Source: Planctomycetota bacterium | GTDB lineage: Bacteria; Planctomycetota; Planctomycetia; Pirellulales; UBA1268 | DNA: 64,000 nucleotides | NCBI GenBank assembly: GCA_018970605.1 | Contig: JAGWWA010000003.1 | Location: forward strand, 1 to 64,000 | Direction of reading: 5' to 3' | In this document: piece after piece, positions 26,984 through 35,838 of the stretch | Numbering within the stretch: the first letter of the stretch is position 1 | How the letters are laid out: every line of letters begins with the position of its first letter | Notes under the pieces: model-generated | Database searches by the model: none | The model's input: the letters and a program-made list of their open reading frames with translations, nothing else | Told to the model about the DNA's origin: nothing | Translations under genes and position numbers: made by a program

Positions 26984-28300
26984 ATGCCCGAGCCGCGACA
27001 GATCACCGCCGCCCCTCACGGCCACGTGCTCACGAACTGCGGTGTCTGGTCACCCGACTCGCGGTGGATCGTCTACGACGTTCGGTCCACTCCGGACGGC
27101 TCGGTCTTCGACGGCACGCGGATCGAGCGGGTTGATGTGGAGACGGGGACGGTCGAGGTGCTCTACGAGTCGCGGCATGGCGCGTGCTGCGGCGTCGTGA
27201 CGGCAAGCCCGGTGGACGACCGCGTGGTCTTCATCCAGGGGCCCGAGTCGCCAGAGCCCGACTGGACGTATGGCGCCGCCCGCCGCCAGGGCGTGGTGGT
27301 GCGGGCGTCGCGGCCCGGTGTGGCCGAGAATCTCGATGCCCGCGATCTCACGCCTCCCTTCACGCCCGGCGCCCTCCGCGGCGGCAGCCACGTGCACGTG
27401 TTTTCGCCCGATGGTGCCGCGGTGAGTTTCACCTACGAGGACGCCCTGCTCGAAGCGGCGGCGGCTGGCGGTGTGGCCGCTGAGCGAAACCTCCGCGGCG
27501 TGGGGTTGAGCGTCTGCGGAAGGCCGACGACGGTGCCGAGGAGGCACCCGCGCAACCACGACGGCTCCACGTTTACCGTGCTCGGATCGCGACTGTGTGA
27601 TGTGCCGCGGCCGGGCAGCGACCAGATTTCGAGAGCCTTCGAGGAGGCTTGGATCGGTACGAACGGCTACGTGCGCGCCGACGGCTCTCGGCAGCGGAGG
27701 GCGATCGCGTTCCAGGGCCACGTGGTGACCGCCGCAGGAGCGACGATCGGCGAGGTGTTCGTCCTCGATCTCCCGGATGATCTGGCCGATCTGGCGGTCG
27801 CCGGCGACGGGCCGCTCGAGGGCACGGCGGTCACGCGGCCTGTGCCGCCGCGCTGCGTCAGGCAGCGACGGCTGACGTTCACGGCCGACCGCCGCCATCC
27901 CGGCATCCAGGGGCCGCGGCACTGGCTGCGGTCGAGCCCCGACGGCGCACGAATCGCGTTTCTGATGCGGGACGACGCCGGCGTTGCGCAGCTCTGCGTC
28001 GTGAGCCCTGCCGGCGGAGAGCCGCGGCAGGTCACGCACGACGCGACCGGCATCGCCAGTGCGTTTTCCTGGAGCCCCGACGGCTGCAGGATTGCGTGCG
28101 TGATCGACGGGAGCGTGTGTCTCGTCGCTGTCGACAGCGGCGAAGTGACCAGGGTCACGCCGCCGGTTCGCGACAGCTCGGCACCGCGACCGGAGGCGTG
28201 CGTGATCTCGCCCGACGGGAGTCGCATCGCCTACGTGCGTCATCTCGCCGCCAGCGCAGGCCGGGCCTGGAATCAGATCTTCACCGTCGGGACTGTGTAG
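26984..28300 (+). CDS. TolB-like beta-propeller protein (DUF3748 family)
   Basis: The protein resembles E. coli YidR: ITAAPHGHVLTNCGVWSPDSRWIVYDVRS, GGSHVHVFSPDGAAVSFTYED and GPRHWLRSSPDGARIAFLMRDD. The repeated SPDGxxIAF blades are typical of six-bladed TolB/WD40-like propellers. Function is unknown. The start at 26984 is preferred because GGGAG lies eight bases upstream; GTG at 26978 is in frame. No signal peptide is evident. It lies 45 bp downstream of pheT on the same strand. Confidence 0.8.
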   Translation: MPEPRQITAAPHGHVLTNCGVWSPDSRWIVYDVRSTPDGSVFDGTRIERVDVETGTVEVLYESRHGACCGVVTASPVDDRVVFIQGPESPEPDWTYGAARRQGVVVRASRPGVAENLDARDLTPPFTPGALRGGSHVHVFSPDGAAVSFTYEDALLEAAAAGGVAAERNLRGVGLSVCGRPTTVPRRHPRNHDGSTFTVLGSRLCDVPRPGSDQISRAFEEAWIGTNGYVRADGSRQRRAIAFQGHVVTAAGATIGEVFVLDLPDDLADLAVAGDGPLEGTAVTRPVPPRCVRQRRLTFTADRRHPGIQGPRHWLRSSPDGARIAFLMRDDAGVAQLCVVSPAGGEPRQVTHDATGIASAFSWSPDGCRIACVIDGSVCLVAVDSGEVTRVTPPVRDSSAPRPEACVISPDGSRIAYVRHLAASAGRAWNQIFTVGTV

Positions 28301-28327
28301 GACGAGTCACACGTGATCCGTGCGCAC

Positions 28328-28357
28328 GCCCCCATCGCTCACGCGATTGGGCTTCCT
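28328..28357 (+). repeat. 30-bp ATCGC hairpin/CTTCCT repeat
   Basis: Identical over 30 bases to the reverse complement of 9151-9180. It lies 27 bases after the stop of the TolB-like gene, where its stem could act as a transcription stop. Confidence 0.8.
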
Positions 28358-28373
28358 GAAGCCATCACTGCGG

Positions 28374-28402
28374 TGCCCCACGCCTCACGGCGGTGGGCGT
28401 CC
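28374..28402 (+). repeat. ACGCC/GGCGG palindromic repeat
   Basis: GCCCCACGCCTCACGGCGGT followed by GGGCGTCCTG is a relative of the repeats at 22998, 39675 and 47428. Confidence 0.55.
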
Positions 28403-28422
28403 TGAAGGCATCACTGCGAAGA

Positions 28423-28560
28423 GCTCGGGGCTACCCGTGCCCTCGAGCGGGCTGTGGGAGCAAGCGAAGCCAGGATGGCGAAGCGCAGCGGACACGCAGA
28501 GAGCCGAGGCCAGGATGGCTGAGGCGAACGTCCAGCGAGAGGGCATGGGTAGCCCCGAGC
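28423..28560 (+). repeat. 138-bp dispersed element, copy 2 (best-preserved TIRs)
   Basis: Left end 28423-28444 and right end 28539-28560 are inverted repeats matching at 21 of 22 positions. The inner 94 bp are closely similar to copy 1 (2333-2470). With the two hairpin repeats upstream it fills the 352-bp gap between convergent genes. Confidence 0.85.
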
Positions 28561-28652
28561 GTTGCAGCTGGATAGGCGTGCCCTCCGCGCTGACGAGATT
28601 GGACTTCCTGCGCCCGCGGGCGCTCCGATTGACGGAGGCGCAGCAGGTTTCG

Positions 28653-31220
28653 TCAGCGGTCGGCGTACACCCGCGTGATCTCTTCCTTCGTGATCGGCGC
28701 GGGCTGATCGGCACTCGTGAGCTGCACCTGGATTCGCTGATCGCCGGCACGGCGGCCCTTGGCGCGGATGCGGAATACCGCCTCCTCGGCCGGGGCGAGC
28801 TTGGCGAGCGGCTCGAACGTGATCGTCAGGTTGTCCACGCGGTGACCACCGGGGCCCTGGGCCTCGACCGGCTCGAGGTCGCCGAGGAGGGTGGCTGCGA
28901 GCCGCACGCCGGTGGCGGGCTTCGTGCCCTGGTTTCCGACGCGGACGACGTACTCGGTCACGCCGTCGACCTCGATTGGATCCTCACTGTCAACGACGTC
29001 GAACGAGAGCGCGGCAAGCCCCTCGACGTCGCAGGTGTGCGTGACCTGATCGGCGAGGCCATCGGCGCTGCGGGCGGCAGCCACGATCTTCTGCGGACCG
29101 AGTTCAACCGGCATCACCACCATCTGCACCGACCCGGTCTCGCCTGCGGGCAGTTCCTCGAGGTTCCAGAGCACGCGATGGGTGCGGTCGTCGTGCCAGC
29201 CGGCGTTGTTGGCCTTCACGAACTTCATGCCCGGCGGGAGTTGTGCCGCCAGTTCGACGGCCTTGGCCGGTGCGGTGCCGGCGTTGGTCATGGCGATCGT
29301 GCAGGTCGCCGGCCGTTGGAGGAAACGCCGCAGCGGCATGTCGACCGCGAGTTCGAGCGTGGGCGCCGTCACCTCGATCGGCAGCTGGTGGACCACCTCC
29401 ACGCCGCCGTCGGCGCGGGCGGCGAGCCTGGCCGCGTGGACGCCCGGGCCGCGTGTACCGAGCACCAGATCGATGGTGCGAGATTCACCCGGCCGCAGCT
29501 GGCCGACGTCGAACTCGAGTTCGCGTCCCGAGCGGTGCGATACGTTTTCGGGCAGGAATCCCTCGAGAACCACGCCGGTGGCCACGCCCGTGCCGGGGTT
29601 GGTGACGGTGATCGTGACCTGCAGGTCGCGGCCGATGAGGACCGGCTCCGGGGGCGTGCACTCGATCCGGAGGTCGGGCTTCGTGGCCCGCGAACGGACC
29701 GAGGCGTCGGTCCGAAAACTGACGCTCGCCACGCTGCCGACCTCGCCTTCGACCTGCGGCATCACCTCCATCGTGACCACCGCCTGACCGCCGGGAGGCA
29801 GTGTGCCGAGCGCCCAGACGAGTGCGCCGTCGGCGTCGCCCGAGGCCTGGTTCACCGGGCTCGCGGGGGGCGTGGTGGCCACCAGCGCCGTGCCCTGTGG
29901 GATGGCGTCGCGAAGCAGCACGTCGTGGGCCGTGGCACTTCCGACGTTGCGAACGACGATTTCGTAGCGAGCCGGCTTGCCGACGGAGATCTCCCGTGGG
30001 CCACGTTTTTCGACCGACACCTGCGGCGTTTGCACGCCCTCGAGTTGCATCGGGCCCGGACGTCCCTGGCCGGTGGCGGGGGGCTGCCTGGGTGGTGCGG
30101 CCGCCGCCGGGTGCTGCTCCGGATCGGCGGCGGCGAGGCCGCCCGGCATCACCGCTGGCGCGGCGGCGAACGGCGAGCCGCCTGAAGCCACCGTGGCCGT
30201 GATCGCGGGCGGGGATGGAGGCATCGCGGCTGCGGACGGCATGGCGGGGGGCGGCACGAATGCGGCTGGTGGAGGCAGCGGTGCGTGCGGCGCGGGGCCG
30301 GCAAACGGCGGCGGTGCGGCGCCGAAGGCAGCGGCGGGTGGAGGCGGCATGGGTGCCTGAGCAGCGGGGGCGGGCTCGGTGGCCGCCGCCGGAGGAAGCG
30401 GATCGGCGGCGGCGAGATCTCCCGTGTCCTCGGGGAGCCTGTCTGGCGTCGGGGCATGCGGTGTCGGCGAGTCCAACTCCGCGTTCACGGGCATTGCGAA
30501 GGCCGATGGCGGCGAAGGCTCGGCAGCGCGTCCGTCAGACGGCGGTGTCGGTGGCGGGACGACGGATGGAGCATCGGTGGGGGGCAGCGTGCGGTCGTCG
30601 CCCGCCGGCGACATCGGCTGCGAGTCGGCCGATACGTCAGCGGCCACCGGCAGGACCGTGTCAGGCACGGGTTCGAGGTGGGCCGCCGCGAACCGGGGAA
30701 GCGGCCGCGGCGGTGGGATGTCGCCAGATGCGGGCAGTACCGCTTCGGGCATGTCGAGCGACGTCGGCCGGACCGCATAGCGGTCATCGGCATCGGCGGT
30801 GGGTGTTTCATGGCCAGCGGGGCGGCTGTTCCACCGACCACCTCGGGCGGCGGGCTGAGCCGGCGTTGCCTCGTCCATGTGCGGCAGCATGTCGGGCTGA
30901 CGCGTCGTCGCGGTGGTCGCCTCGTCGGTCGGGCGGCGTGATTCGGATGCGTCATCAGCCTGTGCCACGGTGGGCGGTTCTGGGGCCGACTCACCGGAAG
31001 CGGATCCTCCGCGGCCGATGCCGAGTCCCCAGACGAGACCAAACCCGGCCACCGCGCAGAGGCAGGCGCCGATCACGGCCGAGAGGTTTGACTGCCGCGG
31101 AGGCACCACGAGGTCCTGCCGCGAGCCGCGCGGGCCCGGCGCGACGGCTGGCACGGCCCCGGGCATGGCCTCGGTCCCGGTCTCGGTCTCGGGCGTGGCT
31201 TCGGGCATGGATTCAGACAT
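28653..31220 (-). CDS. Membrane-anchored DUF11-repeat protein with Pro/Ala-rich stalk
   Basis: An acidic N-terminus is followed by a membrane segment at about 47-68 (LSAVIGACLCAVAGFGLVWGLGIG). A stalk of about 330 residues is rich in Pro and Ala. About four immunoglobulin-like DUF11/CARDB-type domains follow, marked by RYEIVVRNVGSATAHDVLLRDAIPQG, QVTITVTNPGTGVATGVVLEGFLP, CTIAMTNAGTAPAKAVELAAQLP and EYVVRVGNQGTKPATGVRLAATL. Such domains occur in planctomycete surface proteins. An envelope or adhesion role is inferred. The stalk probably accounts for the GC-extreme composition here and for the long antisense frames. Confidence 0.8.
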   Translation of the reverse strand: MSESMPEATPETETGTEAMPGAVPAVAPGPRGSRQDLVVPPRQSNLSAVIGACLCAVAGFGLVWGLGIGRGGSASGESAPEPPTVAQADDASESRRPTDEATTATTRQPDMLPHMDEATPAQPAARGGRWNSRPAGHETPTADADDRYAVRPTSLDMPEAVLPASGDIPPPRPLPRFAAAHLEPVPDTVLPVAADVSADSQPMSPAGDDRTLPPTDAPSVVPPPTPPSDGRAAEPSPPSAFAMPVNAELDSPTPHAPTPDRLPEDTGDLAAADPLPPAAATEPAPAAQAPMPPPPAAAFGAAPPPFAGPAPHAPLPPPAAFVPPPAMPSAAAMPPSPPAITATVASGGSPFAAAPAVMPGGLAAADPEQHPAAAAPPRQPPATGQGRPGPMQLEGVQTPQVSVEKRGPREISVGKPARYEIVVRNVGSATAHDVLLRDAIPQGTALVATTPPASPVNQASGDADGALVWALGTLPPGGQAVVTMEVMPQVEGEVGSVASVSFRTDASVRSRATKPDLRIECTPPEPVLIGRDLQVTITVTNPGTGVATGVVLEGFLPENVSHRSGRELEFDVGQLRPGESRTIDLVLGTRGPGVHAARLAARADGGVEVVHQLPIEVTAPTLELAVDMPLRRFLQRPATCTIAMTNAGTAPAKAVELAAQLPPGMKFVKANNAGWHDDRTHRVLWNLEELPAGETGSVQMVVMPVELGPQKIVAAARSADGLADQVTHTCDVEGLAALSFDVVDSEDPIEVDGVTEYVVRVGNQGTKPATGVRLAATLLGDLEPVEAQGPGGHRVDNLTITFEPLAKLAPAEEAVFRIRAKGRRAGDQRIQVQLTSADQPAPITKEEITRVYADR

Positions 31221-31344
31221 GCGACAACCCTCCTGGCCTCATGGCGTCGGCGTGGCACACCCCGGCGTCTGCGGGAAGTAGCAAAGCCCGCGGCCAGGGA
31301 GAAGGTCAGTCGATCGCGGTGGCTGTCCGGGAGAGGGACGGCGA

Positions 31345-32238
31345 TCAGGCGGACGCGAGAATCTGGCGAAGATGGAAGTGAAACTTTCCCAGGGCGCCGC
31401 CGTAGTTGCCGGCTGAGATCGCCGGCACGTCGTTGCCGGCGGCGGCACGGATGCCCGCAGCCATGGCGGTGGCCACGGCCTGCTCCGACGAACCGTCGAT
31501 CACGAGCTCCAGGCAGGCGGTCGCGTCGGGATGAAGGCTCGTGGGTTCGCGGCCGACGAGGCTGGGGCAGAAGGCCTCGTTGGTGGACGCCCGCAGGGAC
31601 TCGTAGATCGACCCGACCTTGCTTCCCGACCGGACGACGCCCCCCGGAAACGGTGTGATCGTGCCGGGTAGCGGTTCGATCGCGGCCACGGCCCGGCGGG
31701 CAGCGGCGAGTGCGGCCTCGATGGATCGGCCCTGGATGACGAAGTTGCCCCCGCCGATCCCCTTGGCGACGCCGGCCGTCTCCTCGACGAGGAACTCACC
31801 GTCCATCACGGGGATTCTCCAGAAGCGGCGCCCCTCGATGACCTTGGTTTTCTCGCGGCCATCGCCGAAAAACCGCACGTGGCCGCCGAGCGGAACCCGC
31901 TCCGACTCCGATGGCAGGCCATCGAAGACCGCCGTGGTGGGGCAGGTGAGGAGGCATTGGCTGGTCCGGTTGGCGACCGCCTTGGCGAGGGCCTCCGTCG
32001 AAAAGCCGAACAGCATGATCGACGCTCCGGGACGGCCGTCGGGCGTGTCGTCCGCGGAGATTCGCCGCTCGACGCCCACCTCGGCATCGCAACCGATCAC
32101 GCTGGTGCCGTATCCGCATGTTGCCCGGATGGCCGCGTCGAGCCAATGGCCGTCGTGGGCCGTGACGAGCAGGCGGGCGAACCGGAGGCGAAACGCCTCG
32201 GCGAAGGTGTCGAGGATATGCGTGGTGCCGATGTGCAC
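31345..32238 (-). CDS. ftr: Formylmethanofuran:tetrahydromethanopterin formyltransferase
   Basis: Ftr/FhcD moves the formyl group between methanofuran and H4MPT, an archaeal-type C1 reaction used for formaldehyde oxidation in methylotrophs and also present in planctomycetes. At 297 residues the length is exactly that of the family. Typical segments are MHIGTTHILDTFAEAFRLRFARLLVTA, PDGRPGASIMLFGFS, GGNFVIQGRSIEAAL, FPGGVVRSGSKVGS and AISAGNYGGALGKFHFHL. No other H4MPT gene (fhcABC, mch, mtdB, fae) is in this window, so the pathway must be encoded elsewhere. It may be transcribed with the DUF11 gene 124 bp downstream. Confidence 0.92.
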   Translation of the reverse strand: MHIGTTHILDTFAEAFRLRFARLLVTAHDGHWLDAAIRATCGYGTSVIGCDAEVGVERRISADDTPDGRPGASIMLFGFSTEALAKAVANRTSQCLLTCPTTAVFDGLPSESERVPLGGHVRFFGDGREKTKVIEGRRFWRIPVMDGEFLVEETAGVAKGIGGGNFVIQGRSIEAALAAARRAVAAIEPLPGTITPFPGGVVRSGSKVGSIYESLRASTNEAFCPSLVGREPTSLHPDATACLELVIDGSSEQAVATAMAAGIRAAAGNDVPAISAGNYGGALGKFHFHLRQILASA

Positions 32239-32300
32239 GCGGGGTTCTCCTTGCTGCGAGAAAAGCCTCGGGCGGTGGGCCGCCGAGTCGAGTCGGGTGT

Positions 32301-32328
32301 TCCCACCGTCGAGGGATCGCGTATCTTA
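32301..32328 (+). promoter_or_regulatory. Candidate sigma-70 promoter
   Basis: TTCCCA, a 16-bp spacer and TATCTT lie 64 bases before the ATG of the rightward secreted-protein gene, in the gap divergent from ftr. Confidence 0.35.
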
Positions 32329-32391
32329 AGGTTTCCCGCCGCGCGCCTGGGTTGCGGTGGGCTGAACGTCCCGCCGGGAAGGATGCCGCCG

Positions 32392-34725
32392 ATGATGTCG
32401 CTGTTTCTCTGGGTGATGCCCCGCCGCGTCTGGGTGGGATCGGCCTTCCGCCGCGGCTCGCTTGCCTGCCTCGCGCTGGCGGCGAGTGCGGCCGCAGTGA
32501 CGGCCGACGAACCCGCGACCTCGCGTCTCGGAGGCCTGGGGGTGGCGATGGTTCCGCAGGACGCCGCGTTTTTGTCGTCGTCGCTTCGGATCAGGGAGCA
32601 GTACGACGCGATCGTGAACAGCAACGCGTGGAAGTCGATCCTGCAACTCCCCGCGGTGCGGCGGGCCCTCGACTCGCTCGACGAGCAGCGTTCCACGCCC
32701 GGGAGTCCGTTCTCGACATTCGACACGTTCATGCAACTGCCGGAGAACGAGGATGCGGTCGAACTCCTCGCCGACATGGTGGCGACCGACACGTTCGTCT
32801 ACGGCGAGCCGTCGTGCGTGTCGTTCTGGCAACTCGTTCGCAAGCTGGCCGATGCGCAGCAGCAGGCCGGCGTCGGCGAGGCGACCGACGGCGAGGTCGA
32901 CATCGTCGTCGAGTCGATCGAGGATGAGGATGGCGAGACGGAACTCCGCGGCGGGGCGGTCGACTCGGTCGATGCCGTTCGGCAGGCCCGCGCGGTGATC
33001 ACCGCCCTGGCCGGCAATCTCGATCTGCTCGTGGTGCCCGACCTCGTCTGGGGTTTCAAGACCGCGAAGGGAGACCTCGCCACCGACCAGATCAAGCGGC
33101 TCGAGGTTCTCGCCACCCTCATGCTCCAGGCCGATCCCGATCTCGCTCAGGCGGTCACCCGGCGGAAGGTCGCCGGCGGCGACTTCCTCACGTTCACACT
33201 CGACGGGGCGTTGGCGCCCTGGGACGAGATCGAACGGTCGGCCGTCGAGACGACCGACGACGCCAAGGGCGTGGCGAAGGTCTTCGGGCGGCTCAAGCAA
33301 CTCGACGTCGTGGTCGCCATCGGTCGGGTGGGCGACTGGGTGATCGTGTCGCTGGGCGACTCGGCCGATCACCTCGAGAAGCTCGTCCTGCCGAACGGTG
33401 GGCGGAAGGGGCTGCTGACGCTGCCCGCCCTCGCACCGCTCGTGGAACACGGCGACAAGCGTCTCACGGGCATCGCGTACATGAGCGAATCACTCTGCGA
33501 GGCCGTGAACTCGTCGCGGTCCGACGTGGAGTCGCTGCTGGGCGTCGTCGAGCAGCTCGACGAATCGGCAGGCGTGACAGCCGAAGCCAAGAAGGACTTC
33601 CGCGGCCTCGCCGAGACGATCGTCGACGAGTGGGGCAAGCGGGTGCCGGAGCCGGGCCCGTGGCTCGCGTTCTCGTTTCTCGCCGACCGCGGCTACGAAG
33701 GCTATTCCTGGAACTGGGCGCGGAACCAGCCGTTCGACGGCACGAAACGGCTCGACCTGCTCGAGCACGCCGGCGGCGCGCCCCTGGGCGTGATGGTCTC
33801 CAGGATGAAGAACGACCCGGAGGGAATCGACGCGGCCGTCGACATCATCCGGGGGGCGTGGGCATTGTTTCAGAAGCACGGCCGACCTGAGATGGGGATC
33901 GACGACCGCGAGAAGCTCGATGCGTTTTCCGAGCACGTGGCGCCGCTGGGCGGCAAGTTCGCCGCGATCCTGCGAGACAAGCTTGCCAAGTCATTGGCCG
34001 ACGGGCAGATCGGCCTGGTGCTCGACTCCAAGGCAAGGACCAAGCGAATCCAAGGTGAGCTGCCGCCCTCGGCCGAGCCGCTTCCGCTCATCGAGCCCGC
34101 CGTGGTCGTGTCGCTTGCCGACCCGAAGCTCTTCAAGGAGGGGCTCAGCGACCTGTTCGCGCTCGGCGACGATCTCACCGATGCCCTACGGCAGATGGAC
34201 CCCGGCACCGTTCCCGAAGGCTACCGGATTCCCGAGCCCGAGAAGTCCAAGGGGGACGAGGGCTCCGTGTGGTCGTGGAAGCTCCTGAACAGCCGTCTGG
34301 ACGAGCAGATTCGCCCGACGATCGGAGTGGGCGACGACGTGGCGGTGTTCTCAATGGCGCCCAAGCAAGCCGGGCGGATGCTCGTGGAGAGCCGGCTCGA
34401 GACGGGTTCGCAGCTCGCCACGTTCGACGAACCGCTGGCGTCGGCGGCGGCCTTCGACGTCGCCGGCGTGATCGATGCGATCGAACCCTGGGTCACCTAC
34501 CTCACCCGCTACGGCTGCGTGCAGGAACGGGATGGTGCGGTCGATCCCGACGACGAACTGACCGCGGCCGACGAGAATGAGCAGGCCAAGGAGGTGCTCG
34601 AGCACGTGCAGGTGGTGCTCGCCGCGGCCAAGTCGCTCCGGGCGGCTGCGGCCGAGACGTCGTATCAGGGCGATGCCCTGGTCACCCACTGGCGAAACGT
34701 CATCCGCGACACTCCGGCGAAGTGA
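32392..34725 (+). CDS. Large secreted protein of unknown function (DUF3352-like)
   Basis: The start is 32392 with GGGAAGG nine bases upstream; the longer open frame begins antisense to ftr. A signal peptide (RGSLACLALAASAAAVTADE) is followed by LGGLGVAMVPQDAAFLSSSLRIREQYDAIVNSNAWKS. The rest has alternating helices and strands without catalytic residues that I can identify. A paralogue is plausible at 12898-14889. Its last 26 bases overlap the 3' end of convergent ribD. Confidence 0.65.
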   Translation: MMSLFLWVMPRRVWVGSAFRRGSLACLALAASAAAVTADEPATSRLGGLGVAMVPQDAAFLSSSLRIREQYDAIVNSNAWKSILQLPAVRRALDSLDEQRSTPGSPFSTFDTFMQLPENEDAVELLADMVATDTFVYGEPSCVSFWQLVRKLADAQQQAGVGEATDGEVDIVVESIEDEDGETELRGGAVDSVDAVRQARAVITALAGNLDLLVVPDLVWGFKTAKGDLATDQIKRLEVLATLMLQADPDLAQAVTRRKVAGGDFLTFTLDGALAPWDEIERSAVETTDDAKGVAKVFGRLKQLDVVVAIGRVGDWVIVSLGDSADHLEKLVLPNGGRKGLLTLPALAPLVEHGDKRLTGIAYMSESLCEAVNSSRSDVESLLGVVEQLDESAGVTAEAKKDFRGLAETIVDEWGKRVPEPGPWLAFSFLADRGYEGYSWNWARNQPFDGTKRLDLLEHAGGAPLGVMVSRMKNDPEGIDAAVDIIRGAWALFQKHGRPEMGIDDREKLDAFSEHVAPLGGKFAAILRDKLAKSLADGQIGLVLDSKARTKRIQGELPPSAEPLPLIEPAVVVSLADPKLFKEGLSDLFALGDDLTDALRQMDPGTVPEGYRIPEPEKSKGDEGSVWSWKLLNSRLDEQIRPTIGVGDDVAVFSMAPKQAGRMLVESRLETGSQLATFDEPLASAAAFDVAGVIDAIEPWVTYLTRYGCVQERDGAVDPDDELTAADENEQAKEVLEHVQVVLAAAKSLRAAAAETSYQGDALVTHWRNVIRDTPAK

Positions 34726-35830
34726 CCAGGCGGTTCCCGATCGTGCCGCGAATCAGGATGTCGCCGCCAGGGAACGACACGTGTTCGACCGCGAGCCGCG
34801 GCACGTCCTGAAGCGGTGCCGATCCCCCGGTCGTGCCGCCCCCGAGGATGATCGGCGCGACGAAGGCCCAGACCTCGTCGACCTGATCGGCCGCGAGCAT
34901 TCCGGCGAGCAGGGTCGGCCCTCCCTCCACGAGCAGGTTCGTCAGCCGTCGGCGTCCGAGTTCGGCAAGCAAGGCCGCCGTGCGGGCGGCCGGATCGGCC
35001 TCGTCTCCCCGCCAGACTTCACAGCCGGCTGCCTCGAGCGCCGCCACCCGATCGTGCGGCGCACGCGGACCGACGGCGACGAGCACCGTCAGCTGGCGCG
35101 CCGTGCGGACGAGCTTGCTCGTGAGCGGCAACCGGGCCTGGCTGTCGAACACGATCCGCAGCGGCTGTCGTGGCCCCGCCGACGATCCGTCGGCCGGCCT
35201 CGCCGTCAGCAGCGGGTCGTCGGCGACCGCCGTGTCGATGCCGACGGCGATGGCATCGATGCGGCTTCGCAGGTCGTGAACGATCCCGCGCGACTCGACC
35301 GACGAGATCCAACGGTCCTGGCCGGGCGAGGCCGTGAGCCGGCCGTCGAGGCTCATCGCCCACTTGGCGATCACCCAGGGCCGGCCCTGGGTCACGAGCG
35401 TCCGGAACGGCGCCGTGAGCCGCTCGGCTTCGGCGGCGAGCAGGCCCGTCTCGACATCGATGCCGGCTGCACGAAGCGCCTCGATTCCGCGGCCGGCGAC
35501 CGCCGGAAACGGGTCGCCTGCGGCGACGATCACGCGAGCGATCCCCGCGGCACGGATCGCATCGGTGCACGGGGGGGTCTTGCCGTGGTGGCAGCAGGGC
35601 TCGAGCGTGACGCAGAGAGTCGCGCCCCGGGCCTGGGAGCCGGCGGCGCGCAGCGCCGCGACCTCCGCGTGCGGTCCACCGAACCGCTCATGCCAGCCTT
35701 CGCCGACGATCTCGCCGTCCCTGATGACGACGGCGCCGACCAGGGGATTGGGCTCGACAAAACCGCGGCCACGGGCCGCGAGTTCGAGCGCCCGTCGCAT
35801 CGCCGTCACATCGAAGGCCGCACGTGCCAT
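34700..35830 (-). CDS. ribD: Riboflavin biosynthesis deaminase/reductase
   Basis: This bifunctional enzyme performs deamination and then NADPH-dependent reduction of the ribosylamino-pyrimidine in riboflavin synthesis. The N-terminal cytidine-deaminase-like domain has the zinc site H54-A-E56, C79 and C88 (GGPHAEV, LEPCCHHGKTPPC). The C-terminal reductase domain includes KWAMSLDGRLT, DRWISS, GIDTAVADDPLLTAR and LLVEGGPTLLAGML. Length of 376 is normal. It starts eight bases after the SEC-C/TPR gene, so the two may share a transcript. No other rib gene is nearby. The 3' end overlaps the convergent gene. Confidence 0.95.
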   Translation of the reverse strand: MARAAFDVTAMRRALELAARGRGFVEPNPLVGAVVIRDGEIVGEGWHERFGGPHAEVAALRAAGSQARGATLCVTLEPCCHHGKTPPCTDAIRAAGIARVIVAAGDPFPAVAGRGIEALRAAGIDVETGLLAAEAERLTAPFRTLVTQGRPWVIAKWAMSLDGRLTASPGQDRWISSVESRGIVHDLRSRIDAIAVGIDTAVADDPLLTARPADGSSAGPRQPLRIVFDSQARLPLTSKLVRTARQLTVLVAVGPRAPHDRVAALEAAGCEVWRGDEADPAARTAALLAELGRRRLTNLLVEGGPTLLAGMLAADQVDEVWAFVAPIILGGGTTGGSAPLQDVPRLAVEHVSFPGGDILIRGTIGNRLVTSPECRG

Positions 35831-35838
35831 GGGCCGCG

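Noticed and set aside
28320-30185. 621-codon plus-strand open frame
   Set aside because: It is antisense to the DUF11 gene, His/Arg/Gly-rich, without recognisable domains; a typical high-GC shadow frame.
31879-32391. N-terminal extension of the secreted protein at 32392
   Set aside because: It lies antisense to ftr. The ribosome site and signal peptide fit 32392.
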